Source of the DNA: Candidatus Poseidoniales archaeon
GTDB taxonomy: Archaea > Thermoplasmatota > Poseidoniia > Poseidoniales > Thalassarchaeaceae
Assembly (NCBI GenBank): GCA_012964335.1
Contig: DTUF01000043.1
Location: 1-64,000 of the forward strand
DNA length: 64,000 nucleotides
Reading direction: 5' to 3'
This document shows, one piece after another, positions 30,201 through 38,583 of the stretch (position 1 is the stretch's first letter; every line of letters starts with the position of its first letter). A model generated the notes under the pieces. That model was not told the origin of the DNA, did no database searches, and saw nothing but the letters and a program-made list of their open reading frames with translations. Position numbers and translations under genes: made by a program.

Positions 30201-32523
30201 CATAGCCGTAGACTATCCATGCATGTCCTTCCAACTCGTCACCAAAGTCGTAGTCTTGGTGGACTGAAGTCTCGGCACTACCTGCGCCGCTGTATGATGG
30301 ACAAATTATTGCTGCCATTTGAAAAATGGCTTTAACTTCCGAATCGGTTAGCGTTCGGTTCCAGACCTTTAGTTCGTCAACTAAACCCTCAAAGTAGGTG
30401 CTTCCAGCTCGATTTACTCCAACTTTGTACAACTCAATACTGTCTATTGTGCCATTTGGAACTTGAGTTGTTTGAACTAACTCCCCATCAAGATATTGAT
30501 TGAGTGCTGCATTCTGGTAAGTTACAACTAGATGGGTCCATTCGTCTGCTCTAACCTCTCCAAATGGGTATGAAATATTGTGGTAAACCTGCCAGTCACC
30601 AGGGCTTGCGCCGCTTGTCATGATTTGGAATGAGGCTGAATCACCGGCGATGTCATTTACTGCAAAGGCTGATGAAAACTGATCTTGGCTATCGTTAGCG
30701 GTATTCACCCAGAGTGAAATTGAGAAGTTTCCACCCCAATCGCTGACATCAACTTTTGCGTAATCATTTGTGCCATCAAAGTTGTAGCAGTTCCCAAATA
30801 GGCACTGCTGCCAACCACTGCCGTTGTTACTATTGAACAGGCTCATATTGGCACTGCCGGCAGAATCAGCAACCACAGTGCCATTGCCATCATCAAATGA
30901 CCAGTGATGAATCAACTCGTTCTGGGCCGGTTCAATCCCATCCCCACGCGTGAATGCACTTGCTGGTACTACTTGCTTAGTCTGATTCACACCTTGCCAC
31001 GAGAAGATTAGGCCTGCCCATCCCCCATGCTCAAAGAACTCGGTTCTGAGTGAGTGTGCGCCGGCGCTAAGATATACCGTTCCTGACCTCTCTTGCATCC
31101 CGTGTATCCCCTCATTGTTGACAACTTCGGCTCCATCAATCCACAGTTTTGAGCCATCATCACTGTTGAGAAAGAAAGTCCAGTTTCCGGTCTCTGGGAT
31201 TGTGATGGCTCCGGTATGCCTAGCTGACCAGTAGTCATCAAATCGGCTATCAAGTCCGCTCCAATATCCAGAGGTTCCGGCGTAGTTGATGTCTGTGTCA
31301 ATGCGCCAATAATCAGCAGTTCGGCCAGATAAATCCGGCATCAAACTAGTATTGAATGTGATTCCTACATTATCAAAATATTCGGCCCTTAATCCAGGAG
31401 CCACAGATGCTTCCACCATGGAACAAGCCGCGGAAGTCAATTCACCTTCTAAGGCGGCATTTCCATTACGTTTGACTGCTGTCTGTCGAGCCCAAGTAAA
31501 TCCTTCATCAGCAGACAAGGGTGGATTAGTTGAATCCCAATATTTGGCACCAGTTCCCCATCCCCCATCGGCCGAATCAAAGCCGGCATTTGGTAGCCAG
31601 TTTGAATTCCACGAGCCATCATTAGAACCCCACGAAGCGTACAACATTACATTGGATTCATTTGTTACAAAAGTAGAATTTTGATTAAAGTGGACTGGGA
31701 TCTCCATGCTGCCATTTAATGTGGTATTTGCCGCATAGAGCAAATCGTTCCACCATTTGTATCCCGATCCATTTCGGTTTGTAGCGAGGTCCAGCACACC
31801 CTGTCCTCTCTGACCAAACGAATTGTTCGCTTTGTCAATTAGGCCCAGTGCCGTGTCAACTGTGTAACCCGTTAATCTAGTGACTAAATAGAAACCCTCC
31901 TCTTGGCGCGAAAACTGTTTCATTTCCTCGCCAGCCCCGGGCCCATAGGTATGCGATGCCCACCAGTTTTGGTGTATTGTTGAGTTGAATGCACCGTTGA
32001 CTAAACCAATTTCAGAATCAAAGGCGGCTTTCCCATTTCCTGGCCCATTGATTCTCAGGGGTATTCCTTTTGTGGTGACTAAATAATTGAGTTCTGTAGT
32101 CAGATTCCGGTCACTAATCATTTGTCGTAACGGTTCTGCGAAATAAGTGTCAAATTGAGTTGGGTTGATGGTTTCAGCAGTAGGTGTACTGTCGTTATCG
32201 AATAAGAAAACACGGTTAGTACTAATATTACGAGCGGCAACAAAAGCATAACCAATGGTTTTGCTTGCCTCACTTTTGTTGTTAATGAGAACACCAACAT
32301 CCGAATAATCAATGTAATTTAGAAAAGTGAATGTTTCTGGGATTGCAACATCTCTGAAAGGAGTCTCATTCCAAATATCGTTACTGAAGGAACTTGATTC
32401 CTCAGTCTCTAACCCATCGGGTTGACCGGTAAAGTTAGCCCATGGGAGGGTCACTATCAGTAAGACCAAAGCGAGGCTAAAGCGTACGCTGGACACAACT
32501 GTTGTTAATTTCTTCTTGCTCAA
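27271..32523 (-). CDS. Giant surface protein: TIGR03790-like N-terminus, PA14, LamG, CARDB-like repeats, C-terminal TM and acidic tail
   Basis: 1750 aa; LRAEYFDNVGITFNTS...WSARHTGAITIPETGNWTFFLNSDDGSKLWIDG (PA14); LIHHWSFDDGNGTVVADSAG...FDGTNDYAKV...FSISLWVN (LamG); TM IIKLVMGVGLALLIISILGITLLGMWL. Confidence 0.85.
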   Translation of the reverse strand: MSKKKLTTVVSSVRFSLALVLLIVTLPWANFTGQPDGLETEESSSFSNDIWNETPFRDVAIPETFTFLNYIDYSDVGVLINNKSEASKTIGYAFVAARNISTNRVFLFDNDSTPTAETINPTQFDTYFAEPLRQMISDRNLTTELNYLVTTKGIPLRINGPGNGKAAFDSEIGLVNGAFNSTIHQNWWASHTYGPGAGEEMKQFSRQEEGFYLVTRLTGYTVDTALGLIDKANNSFGQRGQGVLDLATNRNGSGYKWWNDLLYAANTTLNGSMEIPVHFNQNSTFVTNESNVMLYASWGSNDGSWNSNWLPNAGFDSADGGWGTGAKYWDSTNPPLSADEGFTWARQTAVKRNGNAALEGELTSAACSMVEASVAPGLRAEYFDNVGITFNTSLMPDLSGRTADYWRIDTDINYAGTSGYWSGLDSRFDDYWSARHTGAITIPETGNWTFFLNSDDGSKLWIDGAEVVNNEGIHGMQERSGTVYLSAGAHSLRTEFFEHGGWAGLIFSWQGVNQTKQVVPASAFTRGDGIEPAQNELIHHWSFDDGNGTVVADSAGSANMSLFNSNNGSGWQQCLFGNCYNFDGTNDYAKVDVSDWGGNFSISLWVNTANDSQDQFSSAFAVNDIAGDSASFQIMTSGASPGDWQVYHNISYPFGEVRADEWTHLVVTYQNAALNQYLDGELVQTTQVPNGTIDSIELYKVGVNRAGSTYFEGLVDELKVWNRTLTDSEVKAIFQMAAIICPSYSGAGSAETSVHQDYDFGDELEGHAWIVYGYGMKAGWIEGDYRLEVDSFDANGTFLVTNTSTTQTLDSAWNSRTMRFRPPANASSFKVKMIASLENVTTNGSVYFDTMNLRAIRPHFEWVDGSIAETAVSTGGRTFAWEATYGQSLVVDLLEDGVSGVKGYVYEPYISAIGYPNLLLPYYAYGYNFAEVNYAANPLISWMGTVVGDPKMAPYSDILHDIDVEAVRVDGRLTVGVNGSIDVLVQNLAPGTVNGTLEVRERNGNAILANVTIQMPGGNDIGSRRIISLNLTPTRVGFNEYVIRYIASDWKNPERVVDNNLAIVNTEVNGPPTINNLVCSSWTVSRGDTVGCTTTVSDDFGVFQSRLGWRLNGSGDNWTFINSTSIDYIAWYSGLTIPTNIELGTLDLIAEVRDEQSQYTILQLDNAMVVTNALHNWFGVHIAGVDADEWNGVTTLSPFTAPKTVVRDTDILLKACVVDADHDPLSELPMILTDSGNVSGVEPTDSEFSDVFCYQATWRLDWGSETSDVTVYLYDSIGNLFTTRSISVHDEQFIANLTLVDFEGGFLTLARGTGERIVISLSDSDDLLSDYTYNITVEWPGHSKYTQLGEINAAEMMRQNTSVTLPPPEAGLVFGELIVTLEIIDITLNGDTQVVEMNWTMHLQPPLVYDIGFCEGEELPLTRGEEARGWVMIDPNRLIEGASVNLAQSGNIKPMQSSKWDWDDCQFPDSADYHWGFIILADNSFTAGGATLQIIARDIDGLSAVGEFTIEIEYGLPQIVNQSGEVTEGVFGQLEALVLDSDGHAGTGCTFIIIDKNGTTVMESEGPLPSTGVFAARWMPPTDGAPFASTIGCTDAQGHQVAHTRHGIIPVQIIDNETGEGDVLNQSSDSPESIIKLVMGVGLALLIISILGITLLGMWLRSPEEEIDGAELSDEEYVGWAAPADSRAEGEQNIAIAEMAMESLSNVSESENELTGVEEVLHSETIEEDDSELDLVDENPLLSTADEPKD

Positions 32524-32596
32524 TACATTATCGCATTCGTGTCAGTATTATATTTAGAAAAATGTGTTAATTTAAGCCTATTCAGCGTGGGGTATA

Positions 32597-33268
32597 TTGC
32601 CAACGGCCTCACCTGCTCTAAACATGGTAGATGTTTTCATGGCGCGGCAGTGCAAGAATGGCTTGGTAAAAGTCATTATTGGCGACATTTCCAAGATTGA
32701 AGCAGATGTAATGATTACTACTGCAAACAACCGTCTCGCAGGAAGGGAAGGGGTTGATGGCGCAATTCACAAACAGGCAGGTCCTGGATTACGGGCAGAG
32801 TGTGATGCTATTGCTGTTGAGCGCAGGAAAGATAACATGCAACCTTGCCCAGTTGGGACATCAGTTATCACTGAAGCATATGATTTAGCAACTAAGAAAT
32901 TAATTCATGTTGTTGGTCCAGATTGTCGCAGACCAACCCAAGATGATTCAAGGCGGAACCTCATCAAAAAGGCCTATGAAACATTATTTGAACAACTTTC
33001 AAACGTCAAAGATAGAGCAATTGTAGCTACACCCCCACTCAGTATGGATGTGTTTGCCTATCCACATCGTGAAGGAGCGAGAATGACAATGGAGATTGTG
33101 ATGGGTTGGATGGACACCGCTGAGGATATTGGAGTAAAGGAGTTCTGGATAGTAACCCAGCAAATGAATTGGGTGAACAATCTAAGAACAGTCTATCGAG
33201 AGTCGGAGGACCAATTCCCTGGCAAAGACATCACCCGTGAATACCGATCATCTAGTGTGTCGTTATGA
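32597..33268 (+). CDS. Macro domain protein
   Basis: VKVIIGDISKIEADVMITTANNRLAGREGVDGAIHKQAGPGLRAEC...CPVGTSVITEAYDL. Confidence 0.9.
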   Translation: MPTASPALNMVDVFMARQCKNGLVKVIIGDISKIEADVMITTANNRLAGREGVDGAIHKQAGPGLRAECDAIAVERRKDNMQPCPVGTSVITEAYDLATKKLIHVVGPDCRRPTQDDSRRNLIKKAYETLFEQLSNVKDRAIVATPPLSMDVFAYPHREGARMTMEIVMGWMDTAEDIGVKEFWIVTQQMNWVNNLRTVYRESEDQFPGKDITREYRSSSVSL

Positions 33269-33269
33269 G

Positions 33270-34535
33270 TCATTCCTCTTCTGAGAATGATTCTCTACCA
33301 CCGACCTTTCGAGAAAGTTTCCATTCATTCTCAACGGCTCGGGCTTCATCACTCGGATCCCAAAAATCACGTTTCAGAGCCTTCCGATAGGGCAGCCGAT
33401 GAATTACTCGCCCATCTGCAACATCTACTTTCTTCAGCATCCACTTCGCAGCGAGGTGATAGACTAGCCCTCGGAACAGGTCGGGTCGAAAGAGCCGTCC
33501 GATGAAGGGAAGCCCATCCTGTCTCTTCTTCTGGTCCTTCATCCAAGAGACAGAGATTCGCTTGAAGGCGCGATTCCCAACTCGATTCATTAGCCAACGA
33601 TTGGACACCGATGTCTTGACTGTTGGCAGTAATCTGGTGCGAACCTCATTTTCATAATTGCATTCACCAAGTATATCCTTGGCGGCAAATACGCCGCTTG
33701 TAATCGCACATCGCATACCAAAACCCCACATGAAGTCCTGAAGACCGCCGGCTTCGCCAACATAGTGGCGGCCATCGACTGTGTAATTACGATTAATTGT
33801 GAAGTCACCTTTTCCTCCAACCCGTTTAATCGGCTTTCTGTCTAGTTCAGGATAATGCTTGTCGTACCAGGCTATGGTTTCGTTGAGGTAGCGTCCACTC
33901 TTCTGTTGTTTACGCCAAAGACAGGTGCAAATCAATCCGATTCCGTCGATGACAATCAGGTAGGCGTAGGCCCCGGGTGCTAATTTGTCATTGAAGTGGA
34001 AAGCCACATGGTCTGGATGTGATGTCTCAAATATCTCGCCATAAGCGAGGGCCGAGGTATCCTTCGGACCTGCAGCGATGATATGGCAGTCTTCTGGTTT
34101 TACCCTTGACTTGTAGTGAAGATTTGCTCCTGCTGCGACTGCTTGACGCTTCAGCCCTTGGTCAATGGTATGATTTGCAGTTCCTCTTTCAATGACTCGG
34201 AATGCAACCGTTGGGCTCCATGCCTGAGTGATGACATCGTCTGGATGAATGACGTCAACTTGGTGGAATGAAGTAGTCTTAAATTCGTCAGGGTCAATTC
34301 CCCATTCCCTCATCTCATCCAAGAAATCTTCATCGCTAGTCCAATTTTCAATCCCTTGAAAATCACCGTCAAATCTTGCCCCTGAATCGTTACGAATATC
34401 GTGGACATGCACCTCACGTCCGGCTTTGGCTAAAATGATAGCAGCGGCTAATCCCGAGAGCCCAGCACCCATGATTTGAATGGGCCCATCAGTATCAGAC
34501 ACCGTCACCATCAATTTCTTCGGGAGGCGCTTCAA
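33270..34535 (-). CDS. Geranylgeranyl reductase-like FAD-dependent oxidoreductase
   Basis: IMGAGLSGLAAAIILAKAGREVHVHD dinucleotide fold; GEAGGLQDFMWGFGMRCAITSG. Confidence 0.8.
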   Translation of the reverse strand: MKRLPKKLMVTVSDTDGPIQIMGAGLSGLAAAIILAKAGREVHVHDIRNDSGARFDGDFQGIENWTSDEDFLDEMREWGIDPDEFKTTSFHQVDVIHPDDVITQAWSPTVAFRVIERGTANHTIDQGLKRQAVAAGANLHYKSRVKPEDCHIIAAGPKDTSALAYGEIFETSHPDHVAFHFNDKLAPGAYAYLIVIDGIGLICTCLWRKQQKSGRYLNETIAWYDKHYPELDRKPIKRVGGKGDFTINRNYTVDGRHYVGEAGGLQDFMWGFGMRCAITSGVFAAKDILGECNYENEVRTRLLPTVKTSVSNRWLMNRVGNRAFKRISVSWMKDQKKRQDGLPFIGRLFRPDLFRGLVYHLAAKWMLKKVDVADGRVIHRLPYRKALKRDFWDPSDEARAVENEWKLSRKVGGRESFSEEE

Positions 34536-34592
34536 TCATGAAGCATTCGCCATCGGCGGTTTAATGCGGGGGTGCTTTTCCAGTAAAATCAA

Positions 34593-35024
34593 ATGACTGT
34601 AGATGAGAGAGTTATCGTAGTTGCTGCGGCAGAATCTCTTGATTCAACTGCAGTCAGAGAAAAACTTCATCTGGATGGTTGTGGAAGCATCGTATCCTTT
34701 CTCGGTATTACTAGAGGGGAAGATGATGGGGTGGAAATAAAAAGGTTAGAATTTGACGCATGGGAAGAAAAATTACCCCAAGTACTCTCAAGCCTCGGAC
34801 ATCAAGCCCTGTCTAAGTTTGGTGTTTCTTCAGTTTCAATGGCACACCGGACTGGAAGTGTGGGGCCAAGTGAGCCAATTGTTGCGATTCATGTTGCAAG
34901 CCCGCATAGGGCGGAGGGATTTGAGGCGTGTAGTTGGTTGATAGATGAACTGAAGTCCCAAGCCCCCCTGTGGAAAAAAGAAGTTAGGGCTGATGGCACA
35001 ATCTGGAAAGGTGGTTTGGGATGA
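34593..35024 (+). CDS. moaE: Molybdopterin synthase catalytic subunit
   Basis: GSIVSFLGITRGEDDG...LEFDAWEEK...HRTGSVGPSEPIVAIHVASPHRAEGFEACSWLIDELKSQAPLWKKE. Confidence 0.93.
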   Translation: MTVDERVIVVAAAESLDSTAVREKLHLDGCGSIVSFLGITRGEDDGVEIKRLEFDAWEEKLPQVLSSLGHQALSKFGVSSVSMAHRTGSVGPSEPIVAIHVASPHRAEGFEACSWLIDELKSQAPLWKKEVRADGTIWKGGLG

Positions 35025-35470
35025 GCAACGGCATTGATGGAATAGTCCCTATTGGGCATAAACCAATAGTTGAGAGAAGCGCGGTTGCTACAGGATTACT
35101 GCGTTTATCCTCCGATTCAGCAGATGCAATTAGGAACGGATTAATCGCCAAGGGTGATGTGCTGGAAGCATCTACTGTTGCAGCAATACAAGCGGTAAAA
35201 GACACGCCAAGAATCATTCCTCATTGTCATGTTATTCCGATTGAAGGTTGTAATGTGTCTTGGGATTGGGAAGAAGATTCCCTTCGTTGCACATTATCTG
35301 TTTCAGCCCATTGGAAAACTGGTGTTGAGATGGAAGCAATTGTTGGTGTTTCAGCAGGACTTCTATGCGCGTGGGATATGGTGAAGTCATTAGAAAAGGA
35401 TGACCAAGGACAATATCCCGAAACTCAAATTGAGTCTATTCAAGTTCTTGAAAAGAAGAAGGGTTCGTGA
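35021..35470 (+). CDS. moaC: Cyclic pyranopterin monophosphate synthase
   Basis: AVATGLLRLS...IPHCHVIPIEGCNVSWDWEED...TGVEMEAIVGVSAGLLCAWDMVKSLEKDDQGQYPETQIESIQVLEKKKG. Confidence 0.93.
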   Translation: MSNGIDGIVPIGHKPIVERSAVATGLLRLSSDSADAIRNGLIAKGDVLEASTVAAIQAVKDTPRIIPHCHVIPIEGCNVSWDWEEDSLRCTLSVSAHWKTGVEMEAIVGVSAGLLCAWDMVKSLEKDDQGQYPETQIESIQVLEKKKGS

Positions 35471-35488
35471 CCGCCACATTGAGAACAG

Positions 35489-36460
35489 ATGGGTCCTCGG
35501 CCAACCATGGCGAAGACTAGTGATTTGACATCTTACTTCGTGAAAGCAACTGAGGCTGCGGCAATAGCAGCAGCAAAATGGCGCGGTCACGGTGATGGCA
35601 AATTGGCTGATGGGGCTGCTGTGGAAGCGATGCGTAGTGTCTTTGACTCGGTACCATTTGATGGCCGAGTGGCTATTGGTGAGGGCGAGAGAGATGACGC
35701 ACCAATGTTGTGGATTGGTGAACCACTTGGTTCAATGCAGGGTGAGGAAGGAGCCTTACAGGTTGACATCGCAGTAGACCCTCTTGAGTGTACTAATCAT
35801 GTTGCCAAGGATCTACCTAATGCAATCGCAGTGCTTGCCGCCGCTCCGCGTGGTTCCCTTTTACATGCGCCTGATTGTTATATGGACAAACTAGCAGGTC
35901 CTGCAGAAGTTGTTGGTGAAATTTCACTTGAAGCGGATGTTGCATACAATGTAGAAGCCGCCGCATCCGCGTTGGACAAAGAAATAACAGACCTAAAAAT
36001 CGTTGTAATGGACCGAGACCGTCACATTGACTTGATTAAAGAATTGAGAGATTTCGGTGTCTCAGTCCCTCTCATTGGTGATGGGGACGTTGCCGCAGCT
36101 CTTGATGCCGCAAACCCAGAAAGTGATATTGATCTTCTGATGGGGATAGGCGCGGCTCCTGAAGGCGTGATAACAGCAACAGCATTGAGGGGTTTAGGTG
36201 GTCATTTTGAAGGGCGTCTCGTAACTACAAATGAAGACCACGAGCGTCGAGCAAAGGAGATGCTTGGGGATGACGTTTATCGGCTGTGGGGTAGGGATGA
36301 TTTGTGCTCGAGTTCAGACGCTTTATTCGTTGCCAGTGGCGTTTGCTCAGGGTATCTTCCAGGAGTAGAAGACCTTGGTGGTCGGGTAGCTGTACACTCA
36401 GAAGTAATTGATGTGGCAAGTGGAGTAAGACGCTACATCAGTACAGAGTATCCTCAATGA
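35489..36460 (+). CDS. glpX: Fructose-1,6-bisphosphatase class II
   Basis: TEAAAIAAAKWRGHGDGKLADGAAVEAMR...GRVAIGEGERDDAPML...VDIAVDPLECTN. Confidence 0.95.
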   Translation: MGPRPTMAKTSDLTSYFVKATEAAAIAAAKWRGHGDGKLADGAAVEAMRSVFDSVPFDGRVAIGEGERDDAPMLWIGEPLGSMQGEEGALQVDIAVDPLECTNHVAKDLPNAIAVLAAAPRGSLLHAPDCYMDKLAGPAEVVGEISLEADVAYNVEAAASALDKEITDLKIVVMDRDRHIDLIKELRDFGVSVPLIGDGDVAAALDAANPESDIDLLMGIGAAPEGVITATALRGLGGHFEGRLVTTNEDHERRAKEMLGDDVYRLWGRDDLCSSSDALFVASGVCSGYLPGVEDLGGRVAVHSEVIDVASGVRRYISTEYPQ

Positions 36461-36464
36461 GTTA

Positions 36465-36650
36465 CTAGCAACCACCTTTTGGTGGACATAACTTATCCCC
36501 ATAACTGCAAAACACACAGCAGTCACCTTTTTTGGGTTTCAAAGTAATTTTACAATTATTACACTGATGAAAGAATAAGCAGTAATCAGTAGGCATTTCA
36601 ATTGATTGAATATGGCTACATTCGGGGCATGTCAAGTTACTTTTAACCAT
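36465..36650 (-). CDS. GDCCVxC-domain Cys-rich small protein
   Basis: MVKSNLTCPECSHIQSIEMPTDYCLFFHQCNNCKITLKPKKGDCCVFCSYGDKLCPPKGGC. Confidence 0.85.
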   Translation of the reverse strand: MVKSNLTCPECSHIQSIEMPTDYCLFFHQCNNCKITLKPKKGDCCVFCSYGDKLCPPKGGC

Positions 36651-36882
36651 CGTATGCCCCCTATTTACAAGTTCAATTATTTTACTCGTCTTCAGCACAT
36701 TAACTACGTATTACAGCCATGACTTGTTTTTTTTGAGTACCATTACGTAGTTAAATAAATTGGTTAATAATTATTGTATGATTGTGCAATTATTTTACCT
36801 GATGATGAGACTAATATTGCCTATTAACTTCCTGCGATGACTTGAAAATACCAAGCCGACTCGTACCCCATAAGTGGTACGC

Positions 36883-37893
36883 ATGGACATTACGATGCTT
36901 GAAGCAAATGCAAATAAATTGGTCACTCCGGGGCGAGGGATACTAGCTGCAGATGAAAGTACGGGGACAATGAGTAGCCGACTTCAAGGAGTTGGGGTTG
37001 AGCCAACTGAAGAGGCACGTCGGTCTTACCGAGCAAACTTGTTCGCGGCACCAGGTTGCGAATCAGCAGTAAGTGGTGTAATCCTCTATGATGAGACCAT
37101 CAGACAGATGATGGATGATGGGATATCAATACCTGATTATTTGTTAGCGAAAGACATTCTTCCCGGAATCAAAGTAGACACAGGCGCTTATCTTTTGGCA
37201 AATCACAGTGGTGAAAAAATCACAGAAGGCTTAGATGGATTACGATCTCGATGTATGGAATATTTCAACATGGGTGCACGATTTGCAAAATGGCGTGCCG
37301 TCATCACGATTGGCGATGGAATCCCTTCCCAAGCTTGCATCAGCGCAAATGCACATGCATTAGCTCGCTATTCAGCAATATGTCAAGAGCAAGGATTAGT
37401 GCCAATTATTGAGCCAGAAGTTTTGATGGAAGGGGGTCATGATGCCGCTCGTTGTTATTCTGTTACTGCAGAAATACTCGCTGCAACCTTTGCGGCTTGT
37501 AAAGATCAGGGGGTACACATTCCTGGGGCCCTTTTGAAACCAAACATGATAATCGCTGGAAATGATTGTTCTGAGCAAATCTCTAGAGAAGAAGTAGCTC
37601 AGTTAACTCTCAAGTGCCTAAGGGAGAATGTTCCTCAAAACCTACCCGGCATAGTGTTCTTGTCTGGTGGACAATCTGATGAAGACGCAACCGCTCATCT
37701 CAATTTGATGAATTCAATGGAAGAAAACCCACCGTGGCAACTTTCGTACTCGTATGGTAGGGCTCTACAAGCAGCAGCACTACAATCTTGGGCTACTGGG
37801 ACTCCACAAGATAGCCAAAATGCATTTTCACACCGTGCCAAGATGAATAGCCTTGCACGTTCAGGTGATTGGGACATTACACTTGAAAATTGA
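36883..37893 (+). CDS. Fructose-bisphosphate aldolase class I (eukaryote/bacterial type)
   Basis: GRGILAADESTGTMSSRLQGVGVEPTEEARRSYR; VPIIEPEVLMEGGHD; LLKPNMIIAG. ATG 36883 preferred over GTG 36874. Confidence 0.95.
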   Translation: MDITMLEANANKLVTPGRGILAADESTGTMSSRLQGVGVEPTEEARRSYRANLFAAPGCESAVSGVILYDETIRQMMDDGISIPDYLLAKDILPGIKVDTGAYLLANHSGEKITEGLDGLRSRCMEYFNMGARFAKWRAVITIGDGIPSQACISANAHALARYSAICQEQGLVPIIEPEVLMEGGHDAARCYSVTAEILAATFAACKDQGVHIPGALLKPNMIIAGNDCSEQISREEVAQLTLKCLRENVPQNLPGIVFLSGGQSDEDATAHLNLMNSMEENPPWQLSYSYGRALQAAALQSWATGTPQDSQNAFSHRAKMNSLARSGDWDITLEN

Positions 37894-37989
37894 GAACCAA
37901 AAAGTACCTACAAAGTACTTCTCGGCAACTAGTACACGATGGAAGGTGAACCATTCGCGATTGAAGAACTTGATTTGCAATCAGTTACT

Positions 37990-38292
37990 TCAGAACCCAG
38001 GCCCGTCACGGTCAAGAAGAAATGGCTGACCTGGTCTCCATTCTGGATGCTTGTCTTTTACCCAGTCGACAATTGCCCACTCACAGATATCATACCCTCC
38101 GGAGAGAATCCCACTTCTCTTGATGTATCCGACCTTCACTATGTCTTTATCCTTAGAGAGAACATTGCCAAGTTGTTGGCTTGTTGTCCCGTGTCTCATT
38201 GTGGTGTTGATGTGCTCAAGAATTTCCGCGGTATTACGTGGTCTCTCAGCAAGGAATGCCTTGATCTTCTGTCTGATTCTAACTGTTTTCAT
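37990..38292 (-). CDS. Small winged-helix DNA-binding-like protein
   Basis: MKTVRIRQKIKAFLAERPRNTAEILEHINTTMRHGTTSQQLGNVLSKDKDIVKVGYIKRSG. Confidence 0.65.
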   Translation of the reverse strand: MKTVRIRQKIKAFLAERPRNTAEILEHINTTMRHGTTSQQLGNVLSKDKDIVKVGYIKRSGILSGGYDICEWAIVDWVKDKHPEWRPGQPFLLDRDGPGF

Positions 38293-38583
38293 TTTTCTTC
38301 ACCTTTTCCTCCAAGTCATCTAACGGTTACCCACGGGGGCTCTTTACACCGTCTGACCTGAGGGAGTGCTGTCGCTGATATAACCATTCCCACAGATGAC
38401 GCATTGTTGTTACAGATAGTGACGTATTTATTGCATGGTTGGATAATAAAATAATCGGTGAGTTAGTAAAACCGTACTTTCTCCAGTGGAAATATGTAAC
38501 AAACGGTAAGTAATGAAATAATTGAAGTACTATCAACAACTCCCTAATACCAAGCGCCCTGTTGAGGTGTCGGAGAGGTAGGC

